In this document: positions 27,863 to 36,934 of the stretch, piece by piece
How the letters are laid out: each line of letters opens with the position of its first letter
How positions within the stretch are numbered: position 1 is the first letter of the stretch
From: Asaia krungthepensis NRIC 0535
GTDB taxonomy: Bacteria > Pseudomonadota > Alphaproteobacteria > Acetobacterales > Acetobacteraceae
DNA: 64,000 nt
Assembly (NCBI RefSeq): GCF_025995175.1
Contig: NZ_BAPV01000008.1
Location: forward strand, 44,082 to 108,081
Reading direction: 5' to 3'
Notes under the pieces: generated by a model
The model's database searches: none
What the model saw: only the letters and a program-made list of their open reading frames with translations
Told to the model about the DNA's origin: nothing
Translations under genes and position numbers: made by a program

Positions 27863-29086
27863 TCAGCCCGCTACCGAGGCGCGGAGCACTTCCATACCGC
27901 CCTCGAGATCGGCGATCAGGTCATTCGGGTCTTCCAGCCCGATATGCAGGCGAAAGCTCGGCCCCTCCGGCATGGCGTTCGGCAGCGAGCGCCTCACCCC
28001 GCCAGTGGTCGGAAGAACGAGACTTTCATACCCGCCCCAGGACGCACCAATACCGAATAATGCAAGCGCATCGATCATGTCACGCATCGCCGCAACCGAG
28101 AGATCAGCGCGTAACTCAACGCCGAAGAGTGAACTTGCGCCCTCGAAATCACGTGCCCAGAATTCGTGACCCGGGCATTCCTCGAAGGCGGGATGAAGTA
28201 CCTTTGCCACTTCCGGCCGACCTCGCAGCCATTGGGCCACCAGCAGCGCCGAGGCCGATTGCCGCTCCAGACGTACGGCCATGGTGCGCAATCCACGCAG
28301 CGTCAGCCAGCATTCGTCCGGCCCGGCTAGCTGGCCGATCTGGATGGCTGAATCACGCAGATCCTTCCAGAGCGCGCCATCGGCGACCGTGATCGCTCCG
28401 GCGATCACATCGGAATGTCCCGCCGGGTATTTGGTGAGGGCCTGGATCGACACATCCACCCCGTGGCGGAAAGGCTGGAAAATACCGATCCCCCAGGTGT
28501 TATCGAGCATCAGCAGCGCACCATGCTCATGGGCCACGCGCGCCAGCATCGGAATATCCTGAACTTCGAAAGTATGGCTCCCGGGACTCTCCGCAAAAAT
28601 GACGCGCGTATTGTCACGCAACAGGCCACGCAAGGCCTCTTCATCGGCCAGAGGTGCGTAATAGGTTGTCTCGATACCCATGCGCGCAAGCATGGTTCCG
28701 GCAAAACGCCGCGTCGGCCCGTAAACCGAGTCAGGCAAAAGCAGATGATCGCCCGCATTCAGAAAAGCGAGCAGCGGCAGGGTACAGGCGGCGAGGCCCG
28801 AGGAAACCACCTGTGTATGCGTTCCCCCCTCGATCAGCGCAATCAGCTTCTCGAGCTCGTGTTGAATGGGAGAACCCATGGCGCCATAGATGAGCTCATG
28901 CTCGTGGCTGCGCAGCCCCTGCTCCTTCATGGCATCCAGCGAGGGGAAGAGCACGGTCGAACCCCTCGTGACCGGGGCATTGACGAAACTTCCCTCCTGC
29001 GGTGTCGGCTCCGGGCGACCACCCTGAACCAGGAGGGAGGACAGGCGCTTCCAGCCAGAAGTAACCTGCTTTGCGGTGTTTTCCAC
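27863..29086 (-). CDS. metC: Cystathionine beta-lyase
   Basis: This 407-residue Cys/Met-metabolism PLP enzyme cleaves cystathionine to homocysteine, pyruvate and ammonia. Motifs include S-S-G-L-A-A-C, Y-G-P-T-R-R-F, E-S-P-G-S-H-T-F-E-V, D-N-T-W-G, and the PLP lysine in A-L-T-K-Y-P-A-G-H-S-D (K219). The E-S-P-G-S and K-Y-P-A-G-H-S forms are typical of MetC rather than cystathionine gamma-synthase. No ATG fits the family N terminus. A GTG 13 bases after the sseA stop, with GGAG before it, is the likely start, indicating coupled translation with sseA. Confidence 0.92.
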   Translation of the reverse strand: MENTAKQVTSGWKRLSSLLVQGGRPEPTPQEGSFVNAPVTRGSTVLFPSLDAMKEQGLRSHEHELIYGAMGSPIQHELEKLIALIEGGTHTQVVSSGLAACTLPLLAFLNAGDHLLLPDSVYGPTRRFAGTMLARMGIETTYYAPLADEEALRGLLRDNTRVIFAESPGSHTFEVQDIPMLARVAHEHGALLMLDNTWGIGIFQPFRHGVDVSIQALTKYPAGHSDVIAGAITVADGALWKDLRDSAIQIGQLAGPDECWLTLRGLRTMAVRLERQSASALLVAQWLRGRPEVAKVLHPAFEECPGHEFWARDFEGASSLFGVELRADLSVAAMRDMIDALALFGIGASWGGYESLVLPTTGGVRRSLPNAMPEGPSFRLHIGLEDPNDLIADLEGGMEVLRASVAG

Positions 29087-29099
29087 TCTGTTCAGTCTC

Positions 29100-29942
29100 C
29101 TATGAGGTCTCGATGGGGAGAGTGGGGTCGCTTCCCCATTCTGCCCAGGACCCGTCGTAAAGCTGCCCGGGCGCATGCCCCGCAACACGAAGCGCCATGG
29201 TCAGCGTGGCGGCTGTCAAACCTGAGCCGCAACTGGTGATGACCTGCCTCGCGCCGATTGCGCAGGCCGCCAAACGCACAACAAGCGCCTCAGGCTGCAG
29301 GAAATACCCTTCGGCATCGAGCACGTCTCCGTAAGGCAGATTGACTGCCCCTCTCATATGCCCGCCACGCGTGTTCGGCCTCGGTTCAGCGACACGGGCG
29401 TGAAACCGCCCCGCACTTCGTGCATCGAGGATCACGCGATCCGGATCCCCAAGCGCGGCAAGCACATCGCCCTTTCCGGCGAGACGGGCATAGCGGGCAC
29501 GCGTTCGATAAGCAGTGTCCGAATGCGGCGCCGGTTCAGGGAGGGCATCGGGGGCGATACCCGCTTGCTGCAGGGCCGCCAGCCCCCCATCGAGCACGTG
29601 GGCACAGTCATGACCGAAGAGATCAGCCATCCAATGAGCGCGACACGCCCCGATGCTGCCAGCACGGTCATAGAATACCAGCCCTGTCTCACGATCGATG
29701 CCATGCGCCGTCATGAAATCGGCGAAGAGCGCAGGTCCCGGCACCATATGCGGCAGGGTGTTGCCCTGATCACAGATCTCGTTGATCCGGAAACGAATGG
29801 CGCCCGGAAGCGCTAACTCCTTGAAATCCGCTTCAGGATCGCCCTCCTGCCCGGGGAGCAGGATCGAGGCGTCGAGGAAACGGTAGCGACGCGCTGGCAG
29901 CGTCAACAGGGTCTGCGCATCGATGAGGGGTTTCAGCGTCAT
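29100..29942 (-). CDS. sseA: 3-mercaptopyruvate/thiosulfate sulfurtransferase
   Basis: A 280-residue protein with two rhodanese domains. The N-terminal domain is structural (L-D-A-S-I-L-L-P). The C-terminal domain (V-I-L-D-A-R-S-A-G-R-F) carries the catalytic loop C-G-S-G-L-T-A with Cys238, close to the C-G-S-G-V-T-A of mercaptopyruvate sulfurtransferases. It moves sulfane sulfur to thiol or cyanide acceptors. It is first in an operon with metC, so both act in cysteine/homocysteine sulfur metabolism. AAGG precedes the preferred ATG; an upstream in-frame start adds five residues. Confidence 0.93.
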   Translation of the reverse strand: MTLKPLIDAQTLLTLPARRYRFLDASILLPGQEGDPEADFKELALPGAIRFRINEICDQGNTLPHMVPGPALFADFMTAHGIDRETGLVFYDRAGSIGACRAHWMADLFGHDCAHVLDGGLAALQQAGIAPDALPEPAPHSDTAYRTRARYARLAGKGDVLAALGDPDRVILDARSAGRFHARVAEPRPNTRGGHMRGAVNLPYGDVLDAEGYFLQPEALVVRLAACAIGARQVITSCGSGLTAATLTMALRVAGHAPGQLYDGSWAEWGSDPTLPIETS

Positions 29943-30036
29943 GGGCAGACCTTGCAAGAACGGGTTGAGAACCGCACGATAGCAGCCAGAACGACTATCC
30001 GGTCAACTGGTGCCAAAGGCGGCGACGGGAGATTTC

Positions 30037-31092
30037 GTGACGACCGAACGCATCATGCTTGGCTTGCTCCTGCTTGGCGTCGCTTATGGCTGCGGCGTGG
30101 TCTTATGGCCTTTTCTCTCCGCCATTCTGTGGGGAGCCATTCTTACATTCACGACATGGCCCCTCTTCAAGCGTCTGCGTCGGCATATGCGCCCCTCCCT
30201 GGCGGCGGTCGTGATGATGGTAGGAAGCGCCATAGCCATCGTGATGCCACTCGCCCTTCTCACCTCGACCGGCATTGCCGATCTGCCGCTGATCATTGGC
30301 GGGATCAACGCCGAGATCGAGGCGCTCGGGCGCACTCATCCCACGCCGAGCTGGCTGGCTTCCCTGCCTGCCTTCGGCCCACAGCTCTCCAATGCCTATC
30401 TGCACTGGAGCCACGACGTACGCGGACTGGGCGAGGCGCTGCACCCCTATGCTGGGCAAATCGCGCGCTACGCCCTGAAGGCCCTGATGCAGATGGCAAG
30501 CGGGCTGGCGGAACTCGTGATGGCCCTGTTCATCGCCCTGTTTTTCTGGATCAGCGGCGACTCGCTAGGCCGGGTCATCAAGGCGGTGCTGACGCGCATC
30601 ACCGGCACCTATGCGGATCGGCTGATCACGATCATCGGTGGGGTCATTCGTGGCACGGTTTATGGCATTCTGGGCACGGCCATCGTCCAGGGCGTCCTGA
30701 CGTCGATCGGGCTTTTCATTTCGGGTGTTCCCGCTCCCGTGCTTCTGGGGGGTGTGGCCGCCTTCGTTGCGGTTTTCCCGGTCGGGGCGCCGCTGGTCTG
30801 GGCTCCCGCTGCGATCTGGCTCGCACTCCATCATCACCTGGGATGGGGGCTCTTCCTTGCCGGGTACGGCATCGTCTTCATCTCTGGCGCAGATCATATC
30901 ATCCGCCCTGCCTTCATCGCGCGCGGTGCACAGCTTCCCTATCTGCTCACGGTACTGGGAGTGCTGGGCGGCGTCGTCACATTGGGCGGATTAGGCATTT
31001 TCCTAGGGCCTGTGCTGCTCGGCGTGGGCTATACACTGACAACTGAATTCGCGCGCGGCGCCTATCAGACCGAAAAGAAACTGGTGCAATGA
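30037..31092 (+). CDS. AI-2E/PerM family transporter
   Basis: A polytopic inner-membrane protein of 351 residues with about eight membrane segments. Two lie at the N terminus (L-L-L-L-G-V-A-Y-G-C-G-V-V-L-W-P and a following segment), followed by a soluble helical stretch and a C-terminal cluster rich in Gly. The conserved P-V-L-L-G-G-V-A-A segment and G-L-G-I-F-L-G-P-V-L-L-G near the end are characteristic of the PerM/TqsA family. Members export autoinducer-2, sodium/protons or unknown compounds, so the substrate is open. The GTG preceded by GGGAG is preferred as start; another GTG nine codons upstream is possible. It overlaps the next gene by ATGA. Confidence 0.85.
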   Translation: MTTERIMLGLLLLGVAYGCGVVLWPFLSAILWGAILTFTTWPLFKRLRRHMRPSLAAVVMMVGSAIAIVMPLALLTSTGIADLPLIIGGINAEIEALGRTHPTPSWLASLPAFGPQLSNAYLHWSHDVRGLGEALHPYAGQIARYALKALMQMASGLAELVMALFIALFFWISGDSLGRVIKAVLTRITGTYADRLITIIGGVIRGTVYGILGTAIVQGVLTSIGLFISGVPAPVLLGGVAAFVAVFPVGAPLVWAPAAIWLALHHHLGWGLFLAGYGIVFISGADHIIRPAFIARGAQLPYLLTVLGVLGGVVTLGGLGIFLGPVLLGVGYTLTTEFARGAYQTEKKLVQ

Positions 31093-31823
31093 GCCTGGCT
31101 CTCTCCCAAGAATCGCCTCTTCAACCAATACAGGACAGATCTGTACCTCATTTGGGACAGAGTTTTACGATTCTGAGCTGGAACCTGCTTCGCGCCGTGG
31201 GCGCGCCGTTGGATGAAGTGGTCGATCTTGCGCGCAGCCTGCAGCCAGATATTTTCCTGATGCAGGAGGCCGTTGGGACGTTCGATCGCCTGCCCTCCAT
31301 CCTGGGCGGCCATTACGCTCGTATCCCCTTGCCCGACCGCATTCACGGAACGGCCTGCTGGAGCCGCTTTGCTTTCAGGCGAGCCCCGATCTCCTGTGCG
31401 CTTCCTTCCGGGCTGGTCGTTAAACGGACCGCGCAGCTGATCGATTTCGGATCCTTCTCCATCGCCAATGTGCATCTGTCTCACGGACAAATCCTCAATC
31501 GCCGCCAGTTGCGCCGCATCGCCCCCATCCTGCGCCCCCACGCGCTCGTCATGGGTGATTTCAATCTGGTCGGGCCAACCCTCCTGCCCGGGTTTCGCGA
31601 CGTTGGCCCGCGTGAGCCGACCCATCGCATGGCGGACATCCTGCCGATCAGGCTCGATCGTTGCCTCGTACGCAACATGACCCCGTTGCGGAGTTCGGTC
31701 CTGCCCAATCAGAGCTCGGACCATCATCCCATAAGCGTCACCCTGCGTCTGGACGCCCCTGATGCCCATCGCGCCTTTTTTCAACGGCTGGCAGACCGCA
31801 GGCGGCTCAAAGATAGGGCATGA
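31089..31823 (+). CDS. Endonuclease/exonuclease/phosphatase-family hydrolase
   Basis: The 244-residue protein has the EEP (DNase I-like) fold. Key motifs are I-L-S-W-N-L-L near residue 29, the catalytic glutamate in F-L-M-Q-E-A, A-N-V-H-L-S-H, the G-D-F-N motif and the terminal S-S-D-H-H-P histidine-aspartate pair. All catalytic residues look present. The substrate may be nucleic acid, a phospholipid or a phosphoinositide. It is coupled to the PerM-type gene by a four-base overlap, and its 3' end overlaps the convergent cls by 17 bases. Confidence 0.85.
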   Translation: MSLALSQESPLQPIQDRSVPHLGQSFTILSWNLLRAVGAPLDEVVDLARSLQPDIFLMQEAVGTFDRLPSILGGHYARIPLPDRIHGTACWSRFAFRRAPISCALPSGLVVKRTAQLIDFGSFSIANVHLSHGQILNRRQLRRIAPILRPHALVMGDFNLVGPTLLPGFRDVGPREPTHRMADILPIRLDRCLVRNMTPLRSSVLPNQSSDHHPISVTLRLDAPDAHRAFFQRLADRRRLKDRA

Positions 31824-33225
31824 ACAGTCTGACAGAGGCGTTTCGTATCTTCCGCCACGCGTTCATGCTGTCGAGGGCATGATGGGTTAGCCGACCTGAG
31901 CGATGGCTCTCCATGAACACGGCCAGTTCCTGCGCCACCGATTCACTGTAGATCTCGAGATTGATCTCGAAATTGAGCCTCAGACTGCGCGCATCGATGT
32001 TGCTGCTTCCGACGAAGGACCAGGAATCATCCACTACCAGCAGTTTCGCGTGGTTGAAGGGAGGGCGATTCATCCAGATATGGCAGCCGGCCTGAAGGAA
32101 GGGCGCCAGACTCGCATCGCGCGCATAATCGATCAGGCGGTGGTTGCTGCGCCGAGGAAGGATGATATCGATCCTGACGCCGCGCAGCGCGGCGAGGCAG
32201 AGCTCGGAAACAAGCCGTTCATTGGGCAGGAAATAGGGCGTCATGAGGCGAACGGAATGACGCGACAGCGCAATCGCCTGCAGCATGGAGAATTCGATCT
32301 TCTCCAGATCATTGTCGGGTCCTGACGTCACCACCCGCATCGGGATCTCGCCCTGACGTTGAAGCTCCGGGAAATAGACCGCCCCGTCGAGCTGCTCGCC
32401 GCATGTGAAGGACCAGTCCCGGGCGAAAGCCTCGCTCAGCTGATGAACGACCGGCCCCTCCAGCCTGAAATGCGTATCTGCGACAGGATGCTTGATCCGC
32501 AGTCGGCGCAGATTCTCTTCGCCGATATTCAGCCCCCCCATGAAGCCGACACGGCCATCCACGATCAGCATCTTGCGGTGATTGCGCAGATTGATGAACG
32601 GCATCTTCCAGGGCCAGAGCGAGTGCATGAAGCGCTCGCAGGCGATGCCGCGTGCCCGCAGGGCCTTGTGGATACCGCTCATGAAGTACCCGCCGCCAAT
32701 GCCGTCCACCAGAACGTGCACCGCCACACCGCGCTTCTGGGCAGCGGCGAGCGCCTCCACGAATTGCTGACCGATGCGGTCATCGCGGAAGATGTAGGAG
32801 CAGAGCAGGATCGAAACCCGCGCAGAGGCGATATCGTCGAGCATGCGCGGATAGATGTTGTCGCCATCATGCAGACAGATGATGGCATTGCCCCCCAGCA
32901 GGGGACGCTCGGTCAGCTTGCCGATCATGCGTGCCAGAGGCGCGAACTCTCCCTTGAGCCGGATCTGCGCGGAATAGGCCATGCCGCGACCGCGCCAGTG
33001 ATGATCGCTCACCAGACGCCGGGCTAGACGCCGAACGCGGTTGATCCCGAACATGAGATAGAGCAGCGCACCACAAATCGGCATGAGCCAGCTCACCCCG
33101 ATCCAACCGGCGCATGCCGCCGTGTTCTGTTTCGTTCTCAGAACGTGAAGGGTCACCGCCACCGCCAGACCCAACCGAAGCAGGATCATGAAGGCATCGA
33201 ACAGGGTTACAGGCCAGCTCATCAT
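31807..33225 (-). CDS. cls: Cardiolipin synthase-type phospholipase D protein
   Basis: The 472-residue membrane enzyme has two N-terminal transmembrane helices. Its two PLD (HKD) motifs are H-R-K-M-L-I-V-D-G with F-M-G-G-L-N-I-G, and H-A-K-L-L-V-V-D-D with F-V-G-S-S-N-I-D. It matches bacterial ClsA, which condenses two phosphatidylglycerols to cardiolipin. The length and both HKD motifs are normal, so activity is likely. The start at M-M-S-W-P-V has no strong upstream alternative. It converges on the EEP gene. Confidence 0.92.
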   Translation of the reverse strand: MMSWPVTLFDAFMILLRLGLAVAVTLHVLRTKQNTAACAGWIGVSWLMPICGALLYLMFGINRVRRLARRLVSDHHWRGRGMAYSAQIRLKGEFAPLARMIGKLTERPLLGGNAIICLHDGDNIYPRMLDDIASARVSILLCSYIFRDDRIGQQFVEALAAAQKRGVAVHVLVDGIGGGYFMSGIHKALRARGIACERFMHSLWPWKMPFINLRNHRKMLIVDGRVGFMGGLNIGEENLRRLRIKHPVADTHFRLEGPVVHQLSEAFARDWSFTCGEQLDGAVYFPELQRQGEIPMRVVTSGPDNDLEKIEFSMLQAIALSRHSVRLMTPYFLPNERLVSELCLAALRGVRIDIILPRRSNHRLIDYARDASLAPFLQAGCHIWMNRPPFNHAKLLVVDDSWSFVGSSNIDARSLRLNFEINLEIYSESVAQELAVFMESHRSGRLTHHALDSMNAWRKIRNASVRLFMPYL

Positions 33226-33604
33226 TCATAACGTTAGCGTATTCGAGCGAAATTCAAAGACCGGCACCTTGCAACTCTGAAATTCATCATAAAATATGGA
33301 AGAAAGGCGCATCCTGCTCGTCCACGGGCCCCACGGCCCGAAAGGGGCCGCAAGGGTTATGGGCATGGTCTGGATGCGGAGGGCGTCCGGGACGCGTCGG
33401 GCAGAGGCGACGATCGCGGTTCGACAGAAAGGCTGGCCGATTTCGCGGCGCCGTCCTCTCATACGGCCCGGTCAGTCAGGACCGGATCGGCGGCCTTGCA
33501 GGGCTTGAGTGCTTGCGTTGAGATCGGCCCCCGAAAAACGGGCCTCTGAGGTGAATAATGGGCCGCCGCCGCTCGGTACGCCCTTTGAGTGAAGGAGAGA
33601 AAGG
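33226..33604. other. 379-base gap between divergent cls and bpt
   Basis: No credible gene was found. The part next to cls is AT-rich (ATAACGTTAGCGTATTCG) and probably holds its promoter. Further right are several GC-rich inverted stretches, such as GGGCCCCACGGCCC, without T-runs. Nothing specific can be assigned. Confidence 0.4.
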
Positions 33605-34468
33605 GTGGTTATGTCCGCGCATCGACCCCAGCTCTTCTACACGACCGAGCCCTCACCTTGCCCCTATCTGCCCGGTCGCACCGAACGCAAGGTCATGACC
33701 GAGCTCTCGGGGGTGGAAGCTGATCAGCTGCATGACCGGCTTTCACGCGCGGGCTTCCGCCGCAGTCACGGCATCGTCTACGCGCCCGTCTGCAGCAACT
33801 GCCAGTCCTGCATTCCCATACGCCTGCCGGTTCTCGCCTTCAGACCCGATCGTACCATGCGACGTGTGCGACGCGACCACGCGGATCTCGTGGTCACCGA
33901 ACGGCCGATCATCGCCACTGAAGAGCAATATGAGCTGTTTCGCGCCTATCAGGAGCATCGCCATGGCGATGGCGACATGGCGCTGATGGGACTGGATGAT
34001 TATCAGTCGATGATCGAAACCAGCCCGGTCGAGACGAGCGTGTTCGAGTTCCGGACCCGCGAAGGCAGACTGGTCTGTGTGTCCCTCGTCGACATACTCT
34101 CTGATGGGCTGTCCGCGGTTTATACATTCTACTGCCTGGATGACCCGCACCGGTCCTTTGGGACCGCATCGATCCTGTGGCTCGTTGCCGAGGCTGCTAG
34201 CCGCGGCAAGCCCTATCTCTATCTCGGCTATTGGGTGCCGGGCAGTGTCAAGATGGGATACAAATCGCGCTTCCAACCCGCCGAGATCCTGAGAGCGGGA
34301 CAATGGCACCGTCTGGCCGATCAACACGGAACAAAGGCCGCTCCCCTGTCGGGCTCGGCAACACCCGGAGCGCCGAAATTCGATCCTCTGACAACCATGC
34401 AGCCAGCGCCCGACCAGTCGCCCGATGGCGCTGCCCTGCCGGACAACGCTGCGAGCGAGCGATACTGA
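33605..34468 (+). CDS. bpt: Aspartate/glutamate leucyltransferase Bpt
   Basis: Bpt attaches leucine from Leu-tRNA to proteins with N-terminal Asp or Glu, marking them for ClpS/ClpAP degradation (N-degron pathway). The 287-residue protein has the N-terminal ATE signature C-P-Y-L-P-G-R, the cysteine cluster V-C-S-N-C-Q-S-C-I-P-I-R, and the ATE C-terminal domain (Y-T-F-Y-C-L-D, Y-L-Y-L-G-Y-W-V, M-G-Y-K-S-R-F-Q-P). The tail after about residue 240 is Pro/Ala-rich and longer than usual. GTG is chosen as start because AAGGAG lies seven bases before it; an ATG two codons later is less well spaced. Its stop abuts the parC stop. Confidence 0.93.
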   Translation: MVMSAHRPQLFYTTEPSPCPYLPGRTERKVMTELSGVEADQLHDRLSRAGFRRSHGIVYAPVCSNCQSCIPIRLPVLAFRPDRTMRRVRRDHADLVVTERPIIATEEQYELFRAYQEHRHGDGDMALMGLDDYQSMIETSPVETSVFEFRTREGRLVCVSLVDILSDGLSAVYTFYCLDDPHRSFGTASILWLVAEAASRGKPYLYLGYWVPGSVKMGYKSRFQPAEILRAGQWHRLADQHGTKAAPLSGSATPGAPKFDPLTTMQPAPDQSPDGAALPDNAASERY

Positions 34469-36691
34469 TCAGCTTCGCGCGGGAGCCTTGCGGGTCATCC
34501 ACTGAGGAGCAGCCTTGCCCTGATCGGCGCGCTTGCCTGCAATGACCGCCAGATCGGCTTCGCTGCGGGGTTTTTGTCCCTCATGCCAGACGAGCCCCGG
34601 CTCCCGGCTGAACAGACGCAGCTCGACAAGTCTGACGCCTGCGGGGAGCTTCTGGATGGTCACACCCATACCTTTGGTCAATTCCGGCAGGGCTTCTACC
34701 GCAAAACTCAGTGCCTTACGGTTGCTCCCCATGGTCACGATCAGATCACCGGTCACCGCCACGCAGAACGCCGCCCGATCACCGTCACGCAAGGTCAATA
34801 CCTGCTTGCCCGTACGCTTTTCGGCCGCCAGATCGGCGTCTCTCACGATCATGCCACGTCCGGACTCACTGGCCAGAACGTGACGCCCGTTCCCGTCAAG
34901 CGTGAAGAAGGCAATGATCTCCTCATCCTGAGGCAAATCGGCCAGAACGCGTATGGGCTGGCCAAAACCACGGCCGCGCGGCAGGTCGGCCGCCTTGAGC
35001 GTGAAGGCGCGCCCACCGCTCACGAGCAGGCACAGACGCTCGGTGCTCTGACATTCGAGAGACAGGCCGAACGCATCTCCCTCCTTGAACTTGTGGCTCT
35101 CGGGATCGATCCCATGCCCCTTGATGGCGCGCACCCAGCCCTCTCGTGACAGCAGCACGGTGAGGGGTTCGCGATCGACCTGTATGGCCGCGCTCAGATC
35201 GATTGGTGCAGGGGGCGCGGCAATCTGCGTACGCCTCGTCCCGAGCGCGCCCTCGCCGAAGCTGGCAGCCGTCGCATCGAGTTCCTTGCCAATGCGCGTC
35301 CAGCGCTTGCGCTCGCTGCCCAGCAGGCCCTCAAGCCCCGATTTCTCTTTCAGCAGGGCATCGCGCTCCTTGCGTATCTCGATTTCCTCGAGACGGCGCA
35401 GCGAGCGCAATCGCATGTTGAGCACATATTCGGCCTGCAGATCGGTCAGGCTGAACACACGCATCAATTCGGGCTTGGGCTCGTCGCTTTCACGGATGAT
35501 GCGGATGACCTCGTCGAGATTGAGATAGACGGCCAGAAAGCCCTCGAGGATCTCCAGACGCCTTTCGACCGCGTTCAGGCGATGTTGAGAGCGACGCACG
35601 AGGACGATCTCTCGATGGTCGAGCCAGGACTGGATAACCTCGCGCAGCCCCATGACGCGAGGCACACGATTGGCATCCAGAACGTTCATGTTCAGGCTGA
35701 AGCGGCTCTCGAGCGGCGTGACCCGGAAAAGCGTCTCCATCAACACTTCCGGCTCGATCCCCTTGGTCTTGGGCTCCAGAACCAGACGGATATCGGTCGT
35801 GCTCTCATCGCGTATATCGGCCAGGAGCGGCAGTTTCTTCTGCTCCATCAGCTCCGCGATCTGCTCGATCAGGCGTGATTTCTGCACCTGATAGGGGATC
35901 TCGGTCACGATCACGGTCCAGGTGCCAAAACGCCCCTGTTCTACTTCCCAGCGTGCGCGGGTCCGAAAGCTGCCGCGCCCCGTCTCATAGGCTGTGACCA
36001 TGCTCGCGGGGTCTTCAATCAGCACGCCACCGGTGGGAAAGTCTGGGCCCGGCATAAACTGCATCAAGGCTTCAACGGGCGCCTGCGGGTTCTCGATCAG
36101 ATGGCGCGCGGCGCGACAGATCTCGGCGGCATTATGCGGCGGAATACTGGTGGCCATGCCGACCGCGATGCCAGCCGCGCCATTGGCTAGCAGGTTTGGA
36201 AAAGCCCCCGGCAGAACGACGGGCTCGGCGTCCTCATTGTCATAGGTGGGTCGGAAATCGACCGCGTCATCCTCGATCCCCTCGAGAAGGGCCTTGGCCA
36301 CAGCCGTCAGTCGGGACTCCGTATAACGCATGGCTGCTGCGTTATCGCCGTCGATCGAGCCGAAATTACCCTGCCCCTCGACCAGCGGATACCGCACGGC
36401 GAAGTCCTGCGCGAGACGGACCAGTGCCTCATAGACGGCGGCGTCACCATGGGGGTGAAACTTACCGATCACGTCACCGACCACACGGGCGCATTTCTTG
36501 AAACCGGCGGTCGGGTCCAGCTTGAGTTGCTGCATGGCGTAGAGAATGCGCCGGTGCACCGGCTTCATTCCATCGCGCACATCGGGCAGTGAACGCGCCA
36601 TGATGGTCGACATGGCATAGGCGATATAGCGCTCGCTCAGCGCGTCGGCGAGCTTGGTATCCTCGATATGACCTGCCAGATCCTGACTCAT
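34469..36691 (-). CDS. parC: DNA topoisomerase IV subunit A
   Basis: ParC is the DNA-cleaving subunit of topoisomerase IV, which decatenates sister chromosomes. The 740-residue protein opens with the winged-helix region [20 protein letters not shown]. It has [10 protein letters not shown] and the active-site tyrosine in M-R-Y-T-E-S-R-L (Y123). The C-terminal beta-pinwheel has several blades and is shorter than in GyrA, and no GyrA box is seen. At the quinolone-contact position equivalent to E. coli ParC Ser80 there is alanine (A84). The start is the ATG after AAAGGGCG; longer in-frame extensions are not conserved. Confidence 0.93.
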   Translation of the reverse strand: MSQDLAGHIEDTKLADALSERYIAYAMSTIMARSLPDVRDGMKPVHRRILYAMQQLKLDPTAGFKKCARVVGDVIGKFHPHGDAAVYEALVRLAQDFAVRYPLVEGQGNFGSIDGDNAAAMRYTESRLTAVAKALLEGIEDDAVDFRPTYDNEDAEPVVLPGAFPNLLANGAAGIAVGMATSIPPHNAAEICRAARHLIENPQAPVEALMQFMPGPDFPTGGVLIEDPASMVTAYETGRGSFRTRARWEVEQGRFGTWTVIVTEIPYQVQKSRLIEQIAELMEQKKLPLLADIRDESTTDIRLVLEPKTKGIEPEVLMETLFRVTPLESRFSLNMNVLDANRVPRVMGLREVIQSWLDHREIVLVRRSQHRLNAVERRLEILEGFLAVYLNLDEVIRIIRESDEPKPELMRVFSLTDLQAEYVLNMRLRSLRRLEEIEIRKERDALLKEKSGLEGLLGSERKRWTRIGKELDATAASFGEGALGTRRTQIAAPPAPIDLSAAIQVDREPLTVLLSREGWVRAIKGHGIDPESHKFKEGDAFGLSLECQSTERLCLLVSGGRAFTLKAADLPRGRGFGQPIRVLADLPQDEEIIAFFTLDGNGRHVLASESGRGMIVRDADLAAEKRTGKQVLTLRDGDRAAFCVAVTGDLIVTMGSNRKALSFAVEALPELTKGMGVTIQKLPAGVRLVELRLFSREPGLVWHEGQKPRSEADLAVIAGKRADQGKAAPQWMTRKAPARS

Positions 36692-36857
36692 GCGACGCCC
36701 TTTCGTTTCAGGGCAGATAAGGCGGGGGAGCGCGCCCTGTCCAGTGCAAATACCCCGTTTTTGTTCCCGTTTGCGCTCTGCCCCATCGGCACGATGCACG
36801 CCCCCACCATGGGAGGGCGCCATGGTCTTGTCGCGGGGCGCAGACGGGAATGGATGA

Positions 36858-36892
36858 TGTCAATATAATCGATTTACAACTTTATGTGTCAA
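36858..36892. promoter_or_regulatory. AT-rich control region between parC and rhodopsin genes
   Basis: Within the 243-base divergent interval this stretch is strikingly AT-rich. On the minus strand TTGACA (36887-36892) is followed by TATATT at a 19-base spacing, a candidate parC promoter. On the plus strand TATAAT lies at 36864-36869, 65 bases before the rhodopsin ATG, without a good -35. TGTCAA occurs twice, 29 bases apart, and might be an operator. Confidence 0.35.
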
Positions 36893-36934
36893 CCGCCGTT
36901 CATCGCTCTCCTCTTCTCGTGAAAGACTGCGAAT

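Noticed and set aside
36858..36878. PpsR/CrtJ-type TGT-N12-ACA photoregulator site
   Set aside because: The TGT and ACA half-sites present are separated by 15 bases, not 12.
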